From positions 1 through 16,952 of the forward strand of contig CAMIFA010000116.1 in assembly GCA_946221495.1 (NCBI GenBank): DNA of 16,952 bases, read 5' to 3'. The notes under the pieces were generated by a model that did not search any database, had not been told where the DNA came from, and saw only the letters and a program-made list of their open reading frames with translations. The position numbers and the translations under genes were made by a program. Shown one piece after another: positions 6,525-14,378 of the stretch; the stretch's first letter is position 1; the number at the start of each line of letters is the position of its first letter. This DNA is from an uncultured cyanobacterium. Its GTDB lineage: Bacteria > Cyanobacteriota > Cyanobacteriia > Cyanobacteriales > Chroococcidiopsidaceae.

Positions 6525-6588
6525 AAGGACTAGGAAAAAGCAGGATTCAATATACTTACCAAATAAACTACTTTTACCGCTAGTCCTT
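6525..6588 (-). terminator. Nine-base inverted repeat after the Fe-S carrier gene, weak terminator candidate
   Basis: CTAGTCCTT (6580-6588) and AAGGACTAG (6525-6533) are perfect inverted repeats separated by 46 bases. Read leftwards, the second arm runs into further T residues. The long loop makes it a poor standard terminator. It may instead reflect two oppositely oriented copies of the AAGGACTA heptamer unit found at 5701-5713. It lies wholly between the Fe-S carrier and TPR genes. Confidence 0.3.
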
Positions 6589-6593
6589 AGTGA

Positions 6594-6950
6594 TCACACA
6601 CCAAATGATTTGCCGCAACCACAGGTTTGAGCAGCATTAGGATTAGTAAATTGAAAGCCACCGCCAATCATGGCATCGCTATAGTCGAGCATTAGACCAT
6701 AGAGATACAAAAGACTCTTGGGATCGCTGACAATTTTAAAGCCATCGTAGTCAAAAACTTGATCTTTTTCGCTAATTTGACTGGGGTCTTCAAAATCCAT
6801 CATGTAAGACATCCCAGAACAGCCACCTTGACGCACTCCTACCCGAAGACAGAGGTCTTTACCTTGTTTATCTCTAAGAAATTGAACGTGCCGCAGAGCT
6901 GATTCGCTCATTTGAATGCCTCGTTGTTGAGACTGAGTTGTTGATGTCAT
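6594..6950 (-). CDS. sufA: A-type iron-sulfur cluster carrier (SufA/IscA family)
   Basis: This is a scaffold or carrier that binds an Fe-S cluster or iron and delivers it to apoproteins. At 118 residues it is of family length. The three ligand cysteines are present: Cys44 in GVRQGGCSGMSY, and Cys110 and Cys112 in QTCGCGKSFGV. The segment LLYLYGLMLDYSDAMIGGGF is typical of the cyanobacterial/plastid ycf57-like branch, so the sufA symbol is a best guess rather than iscA. An AGGAG lies about 13 bases before the ATG, which is longer than usual. It is divergent from the 541-residue gene across 278 bases, and the TPR gene follows downstream. None of the SufBCDS genes is in the window. Confidence 0.92.
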   Translation of the reverse strand: MTSTTQSQQRGIQMSESALRHVQFLRDKQGKDLCLRVGVRQGGCSGMSYMMDFEDPSQISEKDQVFDYDGFKIVSDPKSLLYLYGLMLDYSDAMIGGGFQFTNPNAAQTCGCGKSFGV

Positions 6951-7145
6951 GGTCTTTTTAAAACTCCTAGTGTCATTTAACGAAGTAGAGTAATGGCAGC
7001 TTTATTGTTTATTTTAGCGAGATCAAGGCAACGGTTTGAGGAATTGCAAACAAACCGAGTCAAAGCGCCCCAAAGGTTTCTATCCTAGAATTGATGGATC
7101 AACAAAATAGCTGTTAGCGATTAGCACACTAGAAGTTAGCGCAGA

Positions 7146-7206
7146 GGAAATAGCATATTATTTCCATACGCCAATTTCTCTGATCAAGCTGAAAGCTAAT
7201 AGCTTT
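7146..7206. promoter_or_regulatory. Two successive small dyads in the divergent upstream region
   Basis: GGAAATA (7146-7152) pairs with TATTTCC (7159-7165) around GCATAT. A little further on, AAAGCT (7192-7197) pairs with AGCTTT (7201-7206) around AAT. Both lie between the divergent Fe-S carrier and 541-residue genes, 23-80 bases before the latter's ATG. They could be leader hairpins or binding sites for a dimeric regulator. No matching known operator is recognised, and neither has a T tract. Confidence 0.3.
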
Positions 7207-7228
7207 AAGTACCTGACTGGCTTCGTCT

Positions 7229-8854
7229 ATGACAACGTCTTTGAGTCGCTCTACCCGTCGCAGATTACAAAAATTAAACCAGATTCCTTGTGTCTGGGAG
7301 GGCGATCGCCGTCCATTGTCAGCTAGAACGCAGGAGCCAGAATCAAAAGCAAGTGGCGAATGCATTTTATGGGTGGATGGTTCGCAAGGAATTGTACGCG
7401 CTATGGATGTGGTAGCCTCAGACACTGGGTTAGAAGCAACTGTTCGCACTTTGCTCAGGGCGATGGAGCATCCGAACAGTCCGGCAAAACCCGCACGACC
7501 CCAAAAAATAGTGGTGCGCGATCGCGAAATTCAGTTTTACTTGCGCGGAGTTCTTCAAGAGCTAGAAATTGCGATTGAGTATGTACCAAATTTACCCTTG
7601 ATTGACGAATTGTATCGCGGGTTTCAAGAAACGGTTGACACACATACTCCCGATTTACCGCCGCAGTATGCCCAACCATTAAGAAAAAAGGCATTTGAAA
7701 TTTGGCGGACTGCTCCTTGGGAATTCTTGGAAGAACACCAAATTTTAGCAATTGAACTTAACCACAGCGATGTTGGCACACTCTACGCCTCAGTAATGGG
7801 AATGCTGGGGATGGAGTATGGAATTTTGTTATATCGCTCCGAAGAATCCCTGAAGCAGTTTCGGGCATCGGTTTTAACAGAGGAATCGAGCGAACACCTA
7901 GAAGACGCTTTTCTGAAGCAAGATTGTTTATTTTTGACGTTTGAACACACAGACGCAGCAGACGAGGATGAAGAAATTATTGATTTAGCAGATTTACCTT
8001 TAGCGGAAATTGAGCCGGCTTTTGGCAATATTCACCCCCTAGAAGGACTGCGGTCAGTTCTTTATGAGGAGGAGGCGATCGCGGTTCTCATGGCAATAGA
8101 AGCTTTAGATCGCTTTCTTGGCGCTCACCGCCGTAAATTAACAGGCGAAACATTCCCTAACCTTAGTCTTAGCTATTCCCTTCCTATCCCTCAGCCTCAG
8201 CAGAATCAGCCTCAGCTTATCGATATTACTGTTAGTACAATGCCGACTTTGGCAGCTCAATTAGAGGAAATGGTAGGCTTTAAGGACGAAGACGATTTTG
8301 ATCCCACGCCTCTGTTGCGCTCGTTGCGAGATGACTTGATACCAGAGGACTCTTTTTTGAGTTTGGGTGTGGTGTCTTGGGAAATGCTGGAGTATCTAAG
8401 AGTATCTGTAACGCATCAACAAGCTGGAGAAGTAACGATTGCTGGAGACGGATTACCAGTAATTTTAATTCAAACTTCTCGCCCCAAGGCTAAGACAGTA
8501 ATTGCAGAAATTGAAGCAGCTGGGGGACTGAGAGGAATTTGCTTTAATCCAGGTGCAGACCCCTTCGGCGGCGATCGCTATGACTTAGGGATTTTACAGA
8601 CTAAAAACAGCGAAATGTTTTTGTTTGGCGAGTTTTTAGATGACGATCCAGTTCATGCTACTGCTCGCAAGAAGTGGAACGAGCGGTGTAAAAGTACCAA
8701 GGGCTACTGTGGTTTAATCGTTGCTAGGGGACTGATGGGAGCAACGCGCGGAAATCCTCAGTTACGCGACATGATGGCTTTGTTTGAAGCGCGATCGCTT
8801 TCACCCAAGGAGCTAGGAATCGGAACTCTGCAATTAATGCCTCACATTGATTAG
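7229..8854 (+). CDS. Conserved cyanobacterial protein of unknown function, 541 residues
   Basis: This large soluble protein has no signal peptide or membrane helix. I recognise it only as a cyanobacterial conserved hypothetical, possibly of the DUF6930/DUF7309 grouping. The N-terminus is basic (RSTRRRLQKLNQIP) and is followed by CVWEGDRRPL. The central part includes RKKAFEIWRTAPWEFL, SDVGTLYASVMGMLGMEYGI and a very acidic stretch (DAADEDEEIIDLADLP, about residues 240-257). A low-complexity PQPQQNQPQ linker sits near 316-325. The C-terminal third holds ADPFGGDRYDLGILQT and a conserved tail with GLMGATRGNPQLRDMMALFE. There is no recognised catalytic motif. Codon use and HIP1 density match the neighbours. 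The start is ATG without a clear ribosome binding site, and it is transcribed away from the Fe-S carrier gene. Confidence 0.8.
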   Translation: MTTSLSRSTRRRLQKLNQIPCVWEGDRRPLSARTQEPESKASGECILWVDGSQGIVRAMDVVASDTGLEATVRTLLRAMEHPNSPAKPARPQKIVVRDREIQFYLRGVLQELEIAIEYVPNLPLIDELYRGFQETVDTHTPDLPPQYAQPLRKKAFEIWRTAPWEFLEEHQILAIELNHSDVGTLYASVMGMLGMEYGILLYRSEESLKQFRASVLTEESSEHLEDAFLKQDCLFLTFEHTDAADEDEEIIDLADLPLAEIEPAFGNIHPLEGLRSVLYEEEAIAVLMAIEALDRFLGAHRRKLTGETFPNLSLSYSLPIPQPQQNQPQLIDITVSTMPTLAAQLEEMVGFKDEDDFDPTPLLRSLRDDLIPEDSFLSLGVVSWEMLEYLRVSVTHQQAGEVTIAGDGLPVILIQTSRPKAKTVIAEIEAAGGLRGICFNPGADPFGGDRYDLGILQTKNSEMFLFGEFLDDDPVHATARKKWNERCKSTKGYCGLIVARGLMGATRGNPQLRDMMALFEARSLSPKELGIGTLQLMPHID

Positions 8855-9083
8855 TCATTAGTTCTGAGGAGGATTTTTAAGGTTCTTACCTCGCTTCTTG
8901 TGTGGGGGGAAAACTAGGAATAATACTATTCTTTGTTTTGAAAGTTTTGGCTGTAATTAGGTTCAGCAATTTTAATATTGCAATGCTCAAACAAAATGAT
9001 CTAACACATGGCAGCCTTACTATAGAGAGCCTACCGCATTAACGCTGACGCGCTCAACCAATGACTAATAACAAGGTAGGACA

Positions 9084-9863
9084 GTGGAAAATTTAATTCA
9101 GCTAGATACCGGAGACTTAATTTTAGCTTTAGGATTGATGGCGATCGCCATTGGTTTATCTGCCTGGGAGCGTTTGGGGCTAGAGTGGAGTTTAGCGATC
9201 GCTGCTGCTAGAACTGTTTTACAACTGCTGGTAGTAGGCTATCTTTTGGCATTTATCTTTGCTTTAGCTAATCCTTGGGCAGTTTTAGCTGTTTTGGCGG
9301 TAATGCTAACAATTGCTGCTGTTGTCGCTCGAAATCGTATTAGTAAAAAGATTCCCCAGGTATTGCCCTTAGTTTGGGGGTCAATGTTAATTAGTACCGC
9401 TTTAACGTTGAGTTATACAAATCTTTTGGTAATTCAACCCCAGACTTGGTATGAGGCGCAATACTTAATTCCCTTAGCGGGGATTGTGTTGGGTAATGCA
9501 ATGAATGGAGCAGCGATCGCTGGAGAACGCCTTGTTAGTATAGTTAACGCCAGTAAACTAGAAATTGAAACTCACCTAAGCTTAGGGGCAACTCCTCAAC
9601 AAGCAGTAGCCCAGTACCGCAAAGAAGCAATTAGAGCAGGGCTGATTCCTAACTTAAACCAAATGATGGTTGTTGGTATTGTCACATTACCAGGAATCAT
9701 TACAGGTCAACTTCTAAGTGGTGTTAATCCCCTTGATGCTGCGTCATATCAAATATTAATTATGTTTATGCTGGCTTTTGCTAATTTGGTAACAGCATTG
9801 CTAGTTACTCAAGGGCTTTGTCGGCAATTTTTCAATTCTGCCGCCCAATTGCAAATAAGGTAA
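9084..9863 (+). CDS. fetB: FetB-like ABC transporter permease (UPF0014/YbbM family)
   Basis: This is the membrane subunit of an ABC exporter; in E. coli FetAB exports iron and protects against oxidative stress, and the plant relative ALS3 is tied to aluminium tolerance. At 259 residues with about seven hydrophobic helices it has the family length. The signature cytoplasmic region is intact: THLSLGATPQQAVAQYRKEA, IRAGLIPNLNQMMVVGIV, then TLPGIITGQLLSGVNPLDAA. The start is GTG at 9084 with GGTAGG a few bases upstream. A nearby ATG at 9061 is out of frame. The ATPase partner (FetA) is not in the window, so it must be encoded elsewhere. Metal specificity is inferred only from the family. Confidence 0.87.
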   Translation: MENLIQLDTGDLILALGLMAIAIGLSAWERLGLEWSLAIAAARTVLQLLVVGYLLAFIFALANPWAVLAVLAVMLTIAAVVARNRISKKIPQVLPLVWGSMLISTALTLSYTNLLVIQPQTWYEAQYLIPLAGIVLGNAMNGAAIAGERLVSIVNASKLEIETHLSLGATPQQAVAQYRKEAIRAGLIPNLNQMMVVGIVTLPGIITGQLLSGVNPLDAASYQILIMFMLAFANLVTALLVTQGLCRQFFNSAAQLQIR

Positions 9864-9944
9864 CTACTTGATTAAAACCTCAAAGATCCAGGCTAAATTC
9901 CTAATTTACACCTCATAATTATACCTAACACCCAACACCAATCA

Positions 9945-11132
9945 ATGGACTTATTAGAGTACCAAGCTAAGGAATGGTTTCGCGAGATCGGCATCCCCGT
10001 TTTGCCGTCTCAAAGAATTGATCGTCCTAGCGATATTAAGGGTTTAAAAATTCCGTATCCTGTCGTACTCAAATCCCAAGTTCGTACTGGTGGGAGGGGG
10101 CGAGCTGGTGGAGTCAAGTTTGTCGAAAATACAATTGATGCGATCGCAGCTGCTCAAACAATTTTCCATTTGCCAATTTTAGGGGAGTTTCCGGAAGTTT
10201 TACTAGCCGAAGCTAAGTACGACGTAACTCGTGAATTTTACCTCGCAGTAGTTTTAGATGCTGCTGCCCGTAGACCTCTACTTCTCGGCTCTCCTCAAGG
10301 TGGTATTGATGTAGAATTAGCGCCAGAGTTATTACAGCAAGTAATCGTCGAGCAGGAATTTTCGCCGTTTTATGCGCGACGGCTGGCGATTAAAATGAAT
10401 TTGCAAGGTGATTTGATTAAGTCAGTCAGCGATATTGTCGAGAAGATGTATCAGCTGTTTGTCCTTAAAGATTTGGATTTAGTAGAAATCAATCCCTTGG
10501 GTGTTAGTTCTCAGGGCGAATTAATGGCGCTTGATGGCAAAGTAACAGTTAATGATCGGGCGATCGCACGGCATCCAGATATTGCTGTGATGGCAGAAAA
10601 GAAAGCGAACCGTGCCACTAATCGGTATCCTGCTGGAACGCTGGGCAGTTGGGAAGAAGTCGAACATTCTGGTAATATTGGCATCTTGGGCAATGGCGCA
10701 GGACTAGTAATGGCAACTTTAGATTTAGTCACCGATGCTGGTAGCAAGCCAGCTACTTGTCTAAATGTCGGACATGGGCGTAATTTAAATACATCACCAC
10801 TTGCCTTTTGCGATCGCCTAGAACAAGGACTAAATTTTATCTATCAAAACAAAAATATCCGAGTGGTGTTGGTTAACATTGTCGGTAGCATTCCTACAGC
10901 TACGGAAATAGCTCAGGTGATTGCTAATTTTGTGCAGAAGAATGAAGATCGTGCTAATGCTAGCAAACCCCGTTCTCATACCCATCCCCGCTTAATTGTG
11001 CGGCTTACTGGTTCTAAGTTGGACACAGCTAGAGAGCAATTAACAGCGCTATCTGTACCACTGGTAGAAAATTTAGATGAGGCGGTAGAGCAAACAGTCC
11101 GTCTTGCTAAGGTAAATCCTGCTAAACGCTAA
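9945..11132 (+). CDS. sucC: Succinate--CoA ligase beta-subunit-like protein (divergent)
   Basis: This ATP-grasp subunit belongs to a succinyl-CoA synthetase-type ligase (succinyl-CoA + ADP + Pi to succinate + CoA + ATP). It has 395 residues, close to 388 in E. coli. The N-terminal ATP-grasp is well kept: EYQAKEWF, then the nucleotide loop TGGRGRAGGVK (residues 48-58), and metal ligands Asn183 (EINPL) and Asp197 (LDGK). The C-terminal ligase domain begins near GNIGILGNGAGLVMATLD. Unusually, two glycine-rich loops depart from the E. coli pattern: DVGGGA is NVGHGR (274-279) and NIFGGI is NIVGSI (311-316). An extra HTHP-containing insert lies near residue 345. The sucD ATG shares the last base of the stop codon, so translation is coupled. 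Confidence 0.88.
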   Translation: MDLLEYQAKEWFREIGIPVLPSQRIDRPSDIKGLKIPYPVVLKSQVRTGGRGRAGGVKFVENTIDAIAAAQTIFHLPILGEFPEVLLAEAKYDVTREFYLAVVLDAAARRPLLLGSPQGGIDVELAPELLQQVIVEQEFSPFYARRLAIKMNLQGDLIKSVSDIVEKMYQLFVLKDLDLVEINPLGVSSQGELMALDGKVTVNDRAIARHPDIAVMAEKKANRATNRYPAGTLGSWEEVEHSGNIGILGNGAGLVMATLDLVTDAGSKPATCLNVGHGRNLNTSPLAFCDRLEQGLNFIYQNKNIRVVLVNIVGSIPTATEIAQVIANFVQKNEDRANASKPRSHTHPRLIVRLTGSKLDTAREQLTALSVPLVENLDEAVEQTVRLAKVNPAKR

Positions 11133-12013
11133 TGAACTTAACGCCTGAAAGTAAAGTTTTAATCCAAGGCTTTTACGAAGCAAGTTCCGCAACTCATGCA
11201 GCTCGCATGAAAGCTTATGGTACGAATGTGGTAGCTGGGATTAATCCGGGTTTAGGTGGGCAGATATTGGATGAGATACCGATTTTCGATTTAGTTGAGC
11301 AGGCATTAGCTACTGTTGGGGCAATTGATACGACAATCATCTTTGTACCGCCTTATCAAGCTCTCGATGCTGCCTTAGAAGCGATCGCCTCTGGGATTAG
11401 GCAGATTATTATCATTTCAGCTGGGATGCCTCCCTTAGATATGGTTCACTTGCTGCGGATAGCGGAGGCAACAGAAACTTTGATCGTAGGACCAAACAGC
11501 CCCGGCATTATTGTGCCAGAGAAACTGCTTTTAGGTACTCATGCTAGTGAGTTTTATACTTCAGGAGCGGTAGGAATTGTTAGCCGTAGCAGCACCCTTA
11601 CCTATGAAGTTGCCTTACAGTTGACGCAAGCAGGTTTAGGTCAGTCGATTGGGGTAAGTATTGGTAGTGATACAATTATCGGCTCCTCGTTTCTCCAATG
11701 GCTACAAATTCTAGATGAAGATGAAGCTACACAGGCAATAGTTTTAATTGGTGAACCTGGGGGGAACAGCGAAGAAGCCGCCGCCCGCTACATTGCGGAG
11801 GCAATTGATAAACCTGTAATTGCCTATATTGCTGGCAGACAAGCACCAGCCGGAAAACATTGGGGTCATACTGGAACTTTAGCGGCTGTTGTTGGACGCG
11901 GTGCTAATGTTGGCACAGCACAAAGCAAATTAGCAGCATTTAAAGAAGCCAAGGTGGCGATCGCCGAGCGTCCTACTGAGATTCCAGAATTAGTGAAAAA
12001 AGCGCTTAAATAA
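11132..12013 (+). CDS. sucD: Succinate--CoA ligase alpha-subunit-like protein (divergent)
   Basis: This is the partner of the upstream sucC-like gene. It has 293 residues against 289 in E. coli. The phosphorylated histidine is kept: His246 in GKHWGHTGTLAAVVGRG, the same number as in E. coli. The acidic partner segment is kept as LIGEPGG (Glu208), and GPNSPGIIVPE and SRSSTLTYE are recognisable. Two changes stand out. The CoA-binding Rossmann loop, TGSQGTFHSEQ in E. coli, reads QGFYEASSATHA here, and SRSG is SRSS. The protein therefore has the catalytic core of a ligase but altered phosphate- and CoA-facing loops. It may be a cyanobacterial variant or act on a different acyl-CoA. Translation is coupled to sucC through TAATG. 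Confidence 0.87.
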   Translation: MNLTPESKVLIQGFYEASSATHAARMKAYGTNVVAGINPGLGGQILDEIPIFDLVEQALATVGAIDTTIIFVPPYQALDAALEAIASGIRQIIIISAGMPPLDMVHLLRIAEATETLIVGPNSPGIIVPEKLLLGTHASEFYTSGAVGIVSRSSTLTYEVALQLTQAGLGQSIGVSIGSDTIIGSSFLQWLQILDEDEATQAIVLIGEPGGNSEEAAARYIAEAIDKPVIAYIAGRQAPAGKHWGHTGTLAAVVGRGANVGTAQSKLAAFKEAKVAIAERPTEIPELVKKALK

Positions 12014-12062
12014 CATATCAACTATCAGCTTTTTAAAATTAAAGTGTGAGTAGAGACAAAAC

Positions 12063-12402
12063 ATGACACCAACTTTTATTGAAACTGATTAAGGTCAATG
12101 GCTGTAATTAAAGCAATTTCCTGGTACAAGCCTTTTACCATTGGCTGAACCAGTACCACAAAGGTCACACAGACTGCGGATGGTTGCTGGAACTGTGATT
12201 CCCGTCCATTTCCATCCCAGTGATGAGTATGTTTATGTCCTTGATGGAATTATTGAAACTGGGGGGCGTGAATGTAAAAAAGGCACATTTTGGTTTGTTC
12301 CTGCTAATACCAAAAATGGACCACATAAAGCAATTTACAGATGTCGAAATTATCACGATTCGATTAGGAGCAATGGGAGTTTTTGAGGAATTGCCAACTT
12401 AA
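12063..12402 (+). pseudogene. Cupin-domain protein, broken by two stops and a frameshift
   Basis: The reading frame from ATG 12063 encodes a small single-domain cupin (about 112 residues if repaired). Two TAA codons (12090-12092 and 12105-12107) sit where a glutamine codon CAA would be one C-to-T change away. After these, the frame gives a perfect cupin motif 1, G-X5-HXH-X3-E-X6-G (12189-12248), and much of motif 2 (GTFWFVPANTKNGPH). At the TTT of 12334-12336 one extra T throws the frame. In the next frame the expected C-terminus TDVEIITIRLGAMGVFEELP appears and ends in TAA at 12402. Small cupins bind a metal through the HXH/E set; the specific role is unknown. Three independent lesions make this a genuine pseudogene rather than a single sequencing error. 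Confidence 0.88.
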
Positions 12403-12427
12403 ACTCATACCAAAAAAGTTGAACAAT

Positions 12428-12655
12428 TTAGATGTTTTCGCCTTCCTGTTGTTGTCGCCGCTCCTCAAGGCTAGCGAAGATTTCTTCAACGGTAAGATCT
12501 CCCAATATTTTTTCTCTGTCTCGTGTGTAGTCCCCGTTTCCCATCTCGAATTGCTGCATAAATCTCGCCATGCCTGCGGGACCAAGGGCTTTAGTTAGTG
12601 CCTCTATTCCCATTTGCCTGATCTGCGCTTGAGTCAGCTTGCTCACGTCTATCAT
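12428..12655 (-). CDS. Small partner protein of the PIN module, probable antitoxin
   Basis: This 75-residue soluble protein has an N-terminus reading MIDVSKLTQAQIRQMGIEAL, then TKALGPAGMARFMQQFEMG and a charged helical tail (LEERRQQQEGE). Similar small proteins, as I recall them, sit beside PIN-domain genes in cyanobacteria, which makes an antitoxin role likely, but no standard DNA-binding fold is evident. It lies downstream of the PIN gene, reversing the common antitoxin-first order. Its ATG falls inside the frame that would carry the toxin's C-terminus if the frameshift were repaired, so the two genes probably once overlapped. The frame is intact. Confidence 0.6.
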   Translation of the reverse strand: MIDVSKLTQAQIRQMGIEALTKALGPAGMARFMQQFEMGNGDYTRDREKILGDLTVEEIFASLEERRQQQEGENI

Positions 12656-12711
12656 TTGTTGCCTCCATTAGCCATCGAAACGGGTTTTCTACTCTCACTT
12701 CTAGCAAGCAT

Positions 12712-13101
12712 CTATGCCTTGCAGCCAAGCGTAACATCCGATCTATCAGTTGTAAGCAAAATATCGGCATTTCCTGCTTCCGCACAAGCAATATGGAAAG
12801 CATCATAGGCTTTAAACCCCTGTTCAGCGAGTTTTACAGCACGGGACTTTACCTGTTGTGTAGCCCTCACTTTAGTAATTGCAGAAGAAATCCAAAGCAT
12901 TATCTGTTGTTTTCTTGCTACGTCGGGAGTACGCTCAAGTTCTTCTTCAATAGCTTCACTTTCTAGTAGTTGCCACTCACAGCTTTGACAACGAGCCAAA
13001 ATGAGTAGTACCGCTTCAGATTCTAAACGAATTCTTTCCTGTGTTTGATCATCCAAAAAACGATTCAGGCAACAAACATCCAAATAAATTAAAAACTTCA
13101 T
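12712..13101 (-). CDS. PIN-domain toxin (VapC-like), frameshifted near its C-terminus
   Basis: This is a PIN-domain ribonuclease of the type used as toxin in type II toxin-antitoxin modules. The acidic metal-binding residues are visible: Asp8 in IYLDVCCLNR, glutamates around 48-54 in LLESEAIEEELE, Asp100 in KAYDAFHIACAE and Asp119 in ADILLTTD. Straight after LLTTD the frame is lost and ends in nine unrelated residues. If the A near 12744 is removed, reading continues as DRMLRLAARH and VRVENPFRWLMEAT, which is the normal end of this family. The present 129-residue ORF therefore lacks its last strand and helix. It could be inactive, or a sequencing error could hide an intact gene. The start is ATG at 13101. 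Confidence 0.75.
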   Translation of the reverse strand: MKFLIYLDVCCLNRFLDDQTQERIRLESEAVLLILARCQSCEWQLLESEAIEEELERTPDVARKQQIMLWISSAITKVRATQQVKSRAVKLAEQGFKAYDAFHIACAEAGNADILLTTDRSDVTLGCKA

Positions 13102-13179
13102 TAGTACATTTGCTAGGTATGATATTTAGTCTGCAAGAATTTTTTAGCAATTAAACTTTACTAGAGTCAAAAAATAGCT

Positions 13180-14271
13180 ATGGCACAGCAATACCGCATT
13201 ACGCTTTTACCCGGCGATGGCATTGGTCCTGAAATTATGAACGTTGCGGTAGACGTGCTAATGGTCATCCAAAAACAATTTGATATTCAGTTTGAATTTC
13301 AAGAAGCCCTGATCGGGGGTGCGGCGATTGACGCTACAGGTGAACCCCTACCAGGTGAAACTTTGGATATGTGCCGGAATAGCGATGCTGTATTGCTAGC
13401 GGCAATTGGTGGCTATAAGTGGGATTCCTTGCCACGCCATTTGCGTCCAGAAACCGGACTTTTGGGACTAAGGGCAGGTTTAGGGTTATTTGCTAATTTG
13501 CGTCCAGCGAAGATTTTACCGCAGCTAATTGATGCCTCCAGCTTGAAACGAGAAGTAGTTGAGGGCGTTGATATTATGGTGGTGCGTGAACTTACGGGGG
13601 GAATTTACTTTGGTCAACCTAAAGGTATTTTTACTACAGAAACTGGTGAGAAACGCGGCGTAAATACAATGGCTTATACAGAAGCAGAAATTGACCGCAT
13701 TGGGCGTGTGGCGTTTGAAACAGCTAGGAAAAGAAGCGGTAAACTTTGTTCTGTAGATAAAGCGAATGTCTTAGAAGTATCGCAATTGTGGCGCGATCGC
13801 CTAATCCAGCTAGCAGCAGAATATCCTGATGTGGAACTATCTCACTTGTATGTAGATAATGCCGCTATGCAGCTAATACGTTACCCGAAACAGTTTGACA
13901 CGATCATTACAGGTAATTTGTTTGGCGACATTCTCTCTGATGCGGCGGCGATGCTCACGGGCAGTATTGGGATGTTACCTTCTGCTAGTTTAGGGGCTTC
14001 TGGGGCTGGTGTGTTTGAGCCTGTTCACGGTTCTGCGCCAGATATAGCCGGACAAGATAAAGCTAATCCTTTAGCACAGGTTTTAAGTGCAGCGATGATG
14101 CTCCGTTATGGCTTAAATCAGCCTGTTGCTGCCGAAAGGATAGAACGAGCAGTGATCCAAGTTTTAGATAGAGGCGATCGCACGGGCGATATTATGTCTG
14201 AAGGCATGAATTATCTAGGTTGCCGTGCTATGGGTGATGCCTTAATTCAGCAGTTAGAACTTCTCTCTTGA
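13180..14271 (+). CDS. leuB: 3-isopropylmalate dehydrogenase
   Basis: This enzyme catalyses the NAD-dependent oxidative decarboxylation of 3-isopropylmalate in leucine biosynthesis, in the cytoplasm. At 363 residues it is full length. Family landmarks are in order: LLPGDGIGPEI (9-19), LLAAIGGYKWD (72-82), the substrate arginines in LLGLRAGLGLFANLRP (about 98 and 108) and RELTGGIYFG (136-145). Then come catalytic Lys194 in VDKANVL, Asp226 in YVDNAAM, and the metal ligands in NLFGDILSD (Asp250, Asp254). The NAD loop follows as EPVHGSAPDIAG (280-291). The start is ATG without a clear ribosome binding site. It is oriented away from the PIN module and followed by small genes and pilD in the same direction. 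Confidence 0.97.
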   Translation: MAQQYRITLLPGDGIGPEIMNVAVDVLMVIQKQFDIQFEFQEALIGGAAIDATGEPLPGETLDMCRNSDAVLLAAIGGYKWDSLPRHLRPETGLLGLRAGLGLFANLRPAKILPQLIDASSLKREVVEGVDIMVVRELTGGIYFGQPKGIFTTETGEKRGVNTMAYTEAEIDRIGRVAFETARKRSGKLCSVDKANVLEVSQLWRDRLIQLAAEYPDVELSHLYVDNAAMQLIRYPKQFDTIITGNLFGDILSDAAAMLTGSIGMLPSASLGASGAGVFEPVHGSAPDIAGQDKANPLAQVLSAAMMLRYGLNQPVAAERIERAVIQVLDRGDRTGDIMSEGMNYLGCRAMGDALIQQLELLS

Positions 14272-14378
14272 AAGGGTGGGGCTATAGCTTCATAAAATAG
14301 AGTCAAATTGAAAAAACAAAGTTAATGTAGTGATTCAACCTGTATAGTAACGACCATATAATCGGATATTTTTCCAAG

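Noticed and set aside
7129..7449. Minus-strand open frame of 106 codons over the start of the 541-residue gene
   Set aside because: It is antisense to a well-supported gene, its composition is that of a shadow frame, and the plus-strand N-terminus is conserved-looking.
9061..9096. ATG at 9061 as the fetB start
   Set aside because: It is out of frame with FetB and closes after 11 codons; GTG at 9084 has GGTAGG upstream and gives the proper N-terminus.
12220..12402. Plus-strand 60-codon frame as a separate small gene
   Set aside because: Only its end is meaningful; that end is the shifted C-terminus of the cupin pseudogene.
12591..12806. Minus-strand open frame of 71 codons as a separate gene
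   Set aside because: Its middle part is the displaced C-terminus of the PIN toxin after the one-base frameshift, not an independent product.
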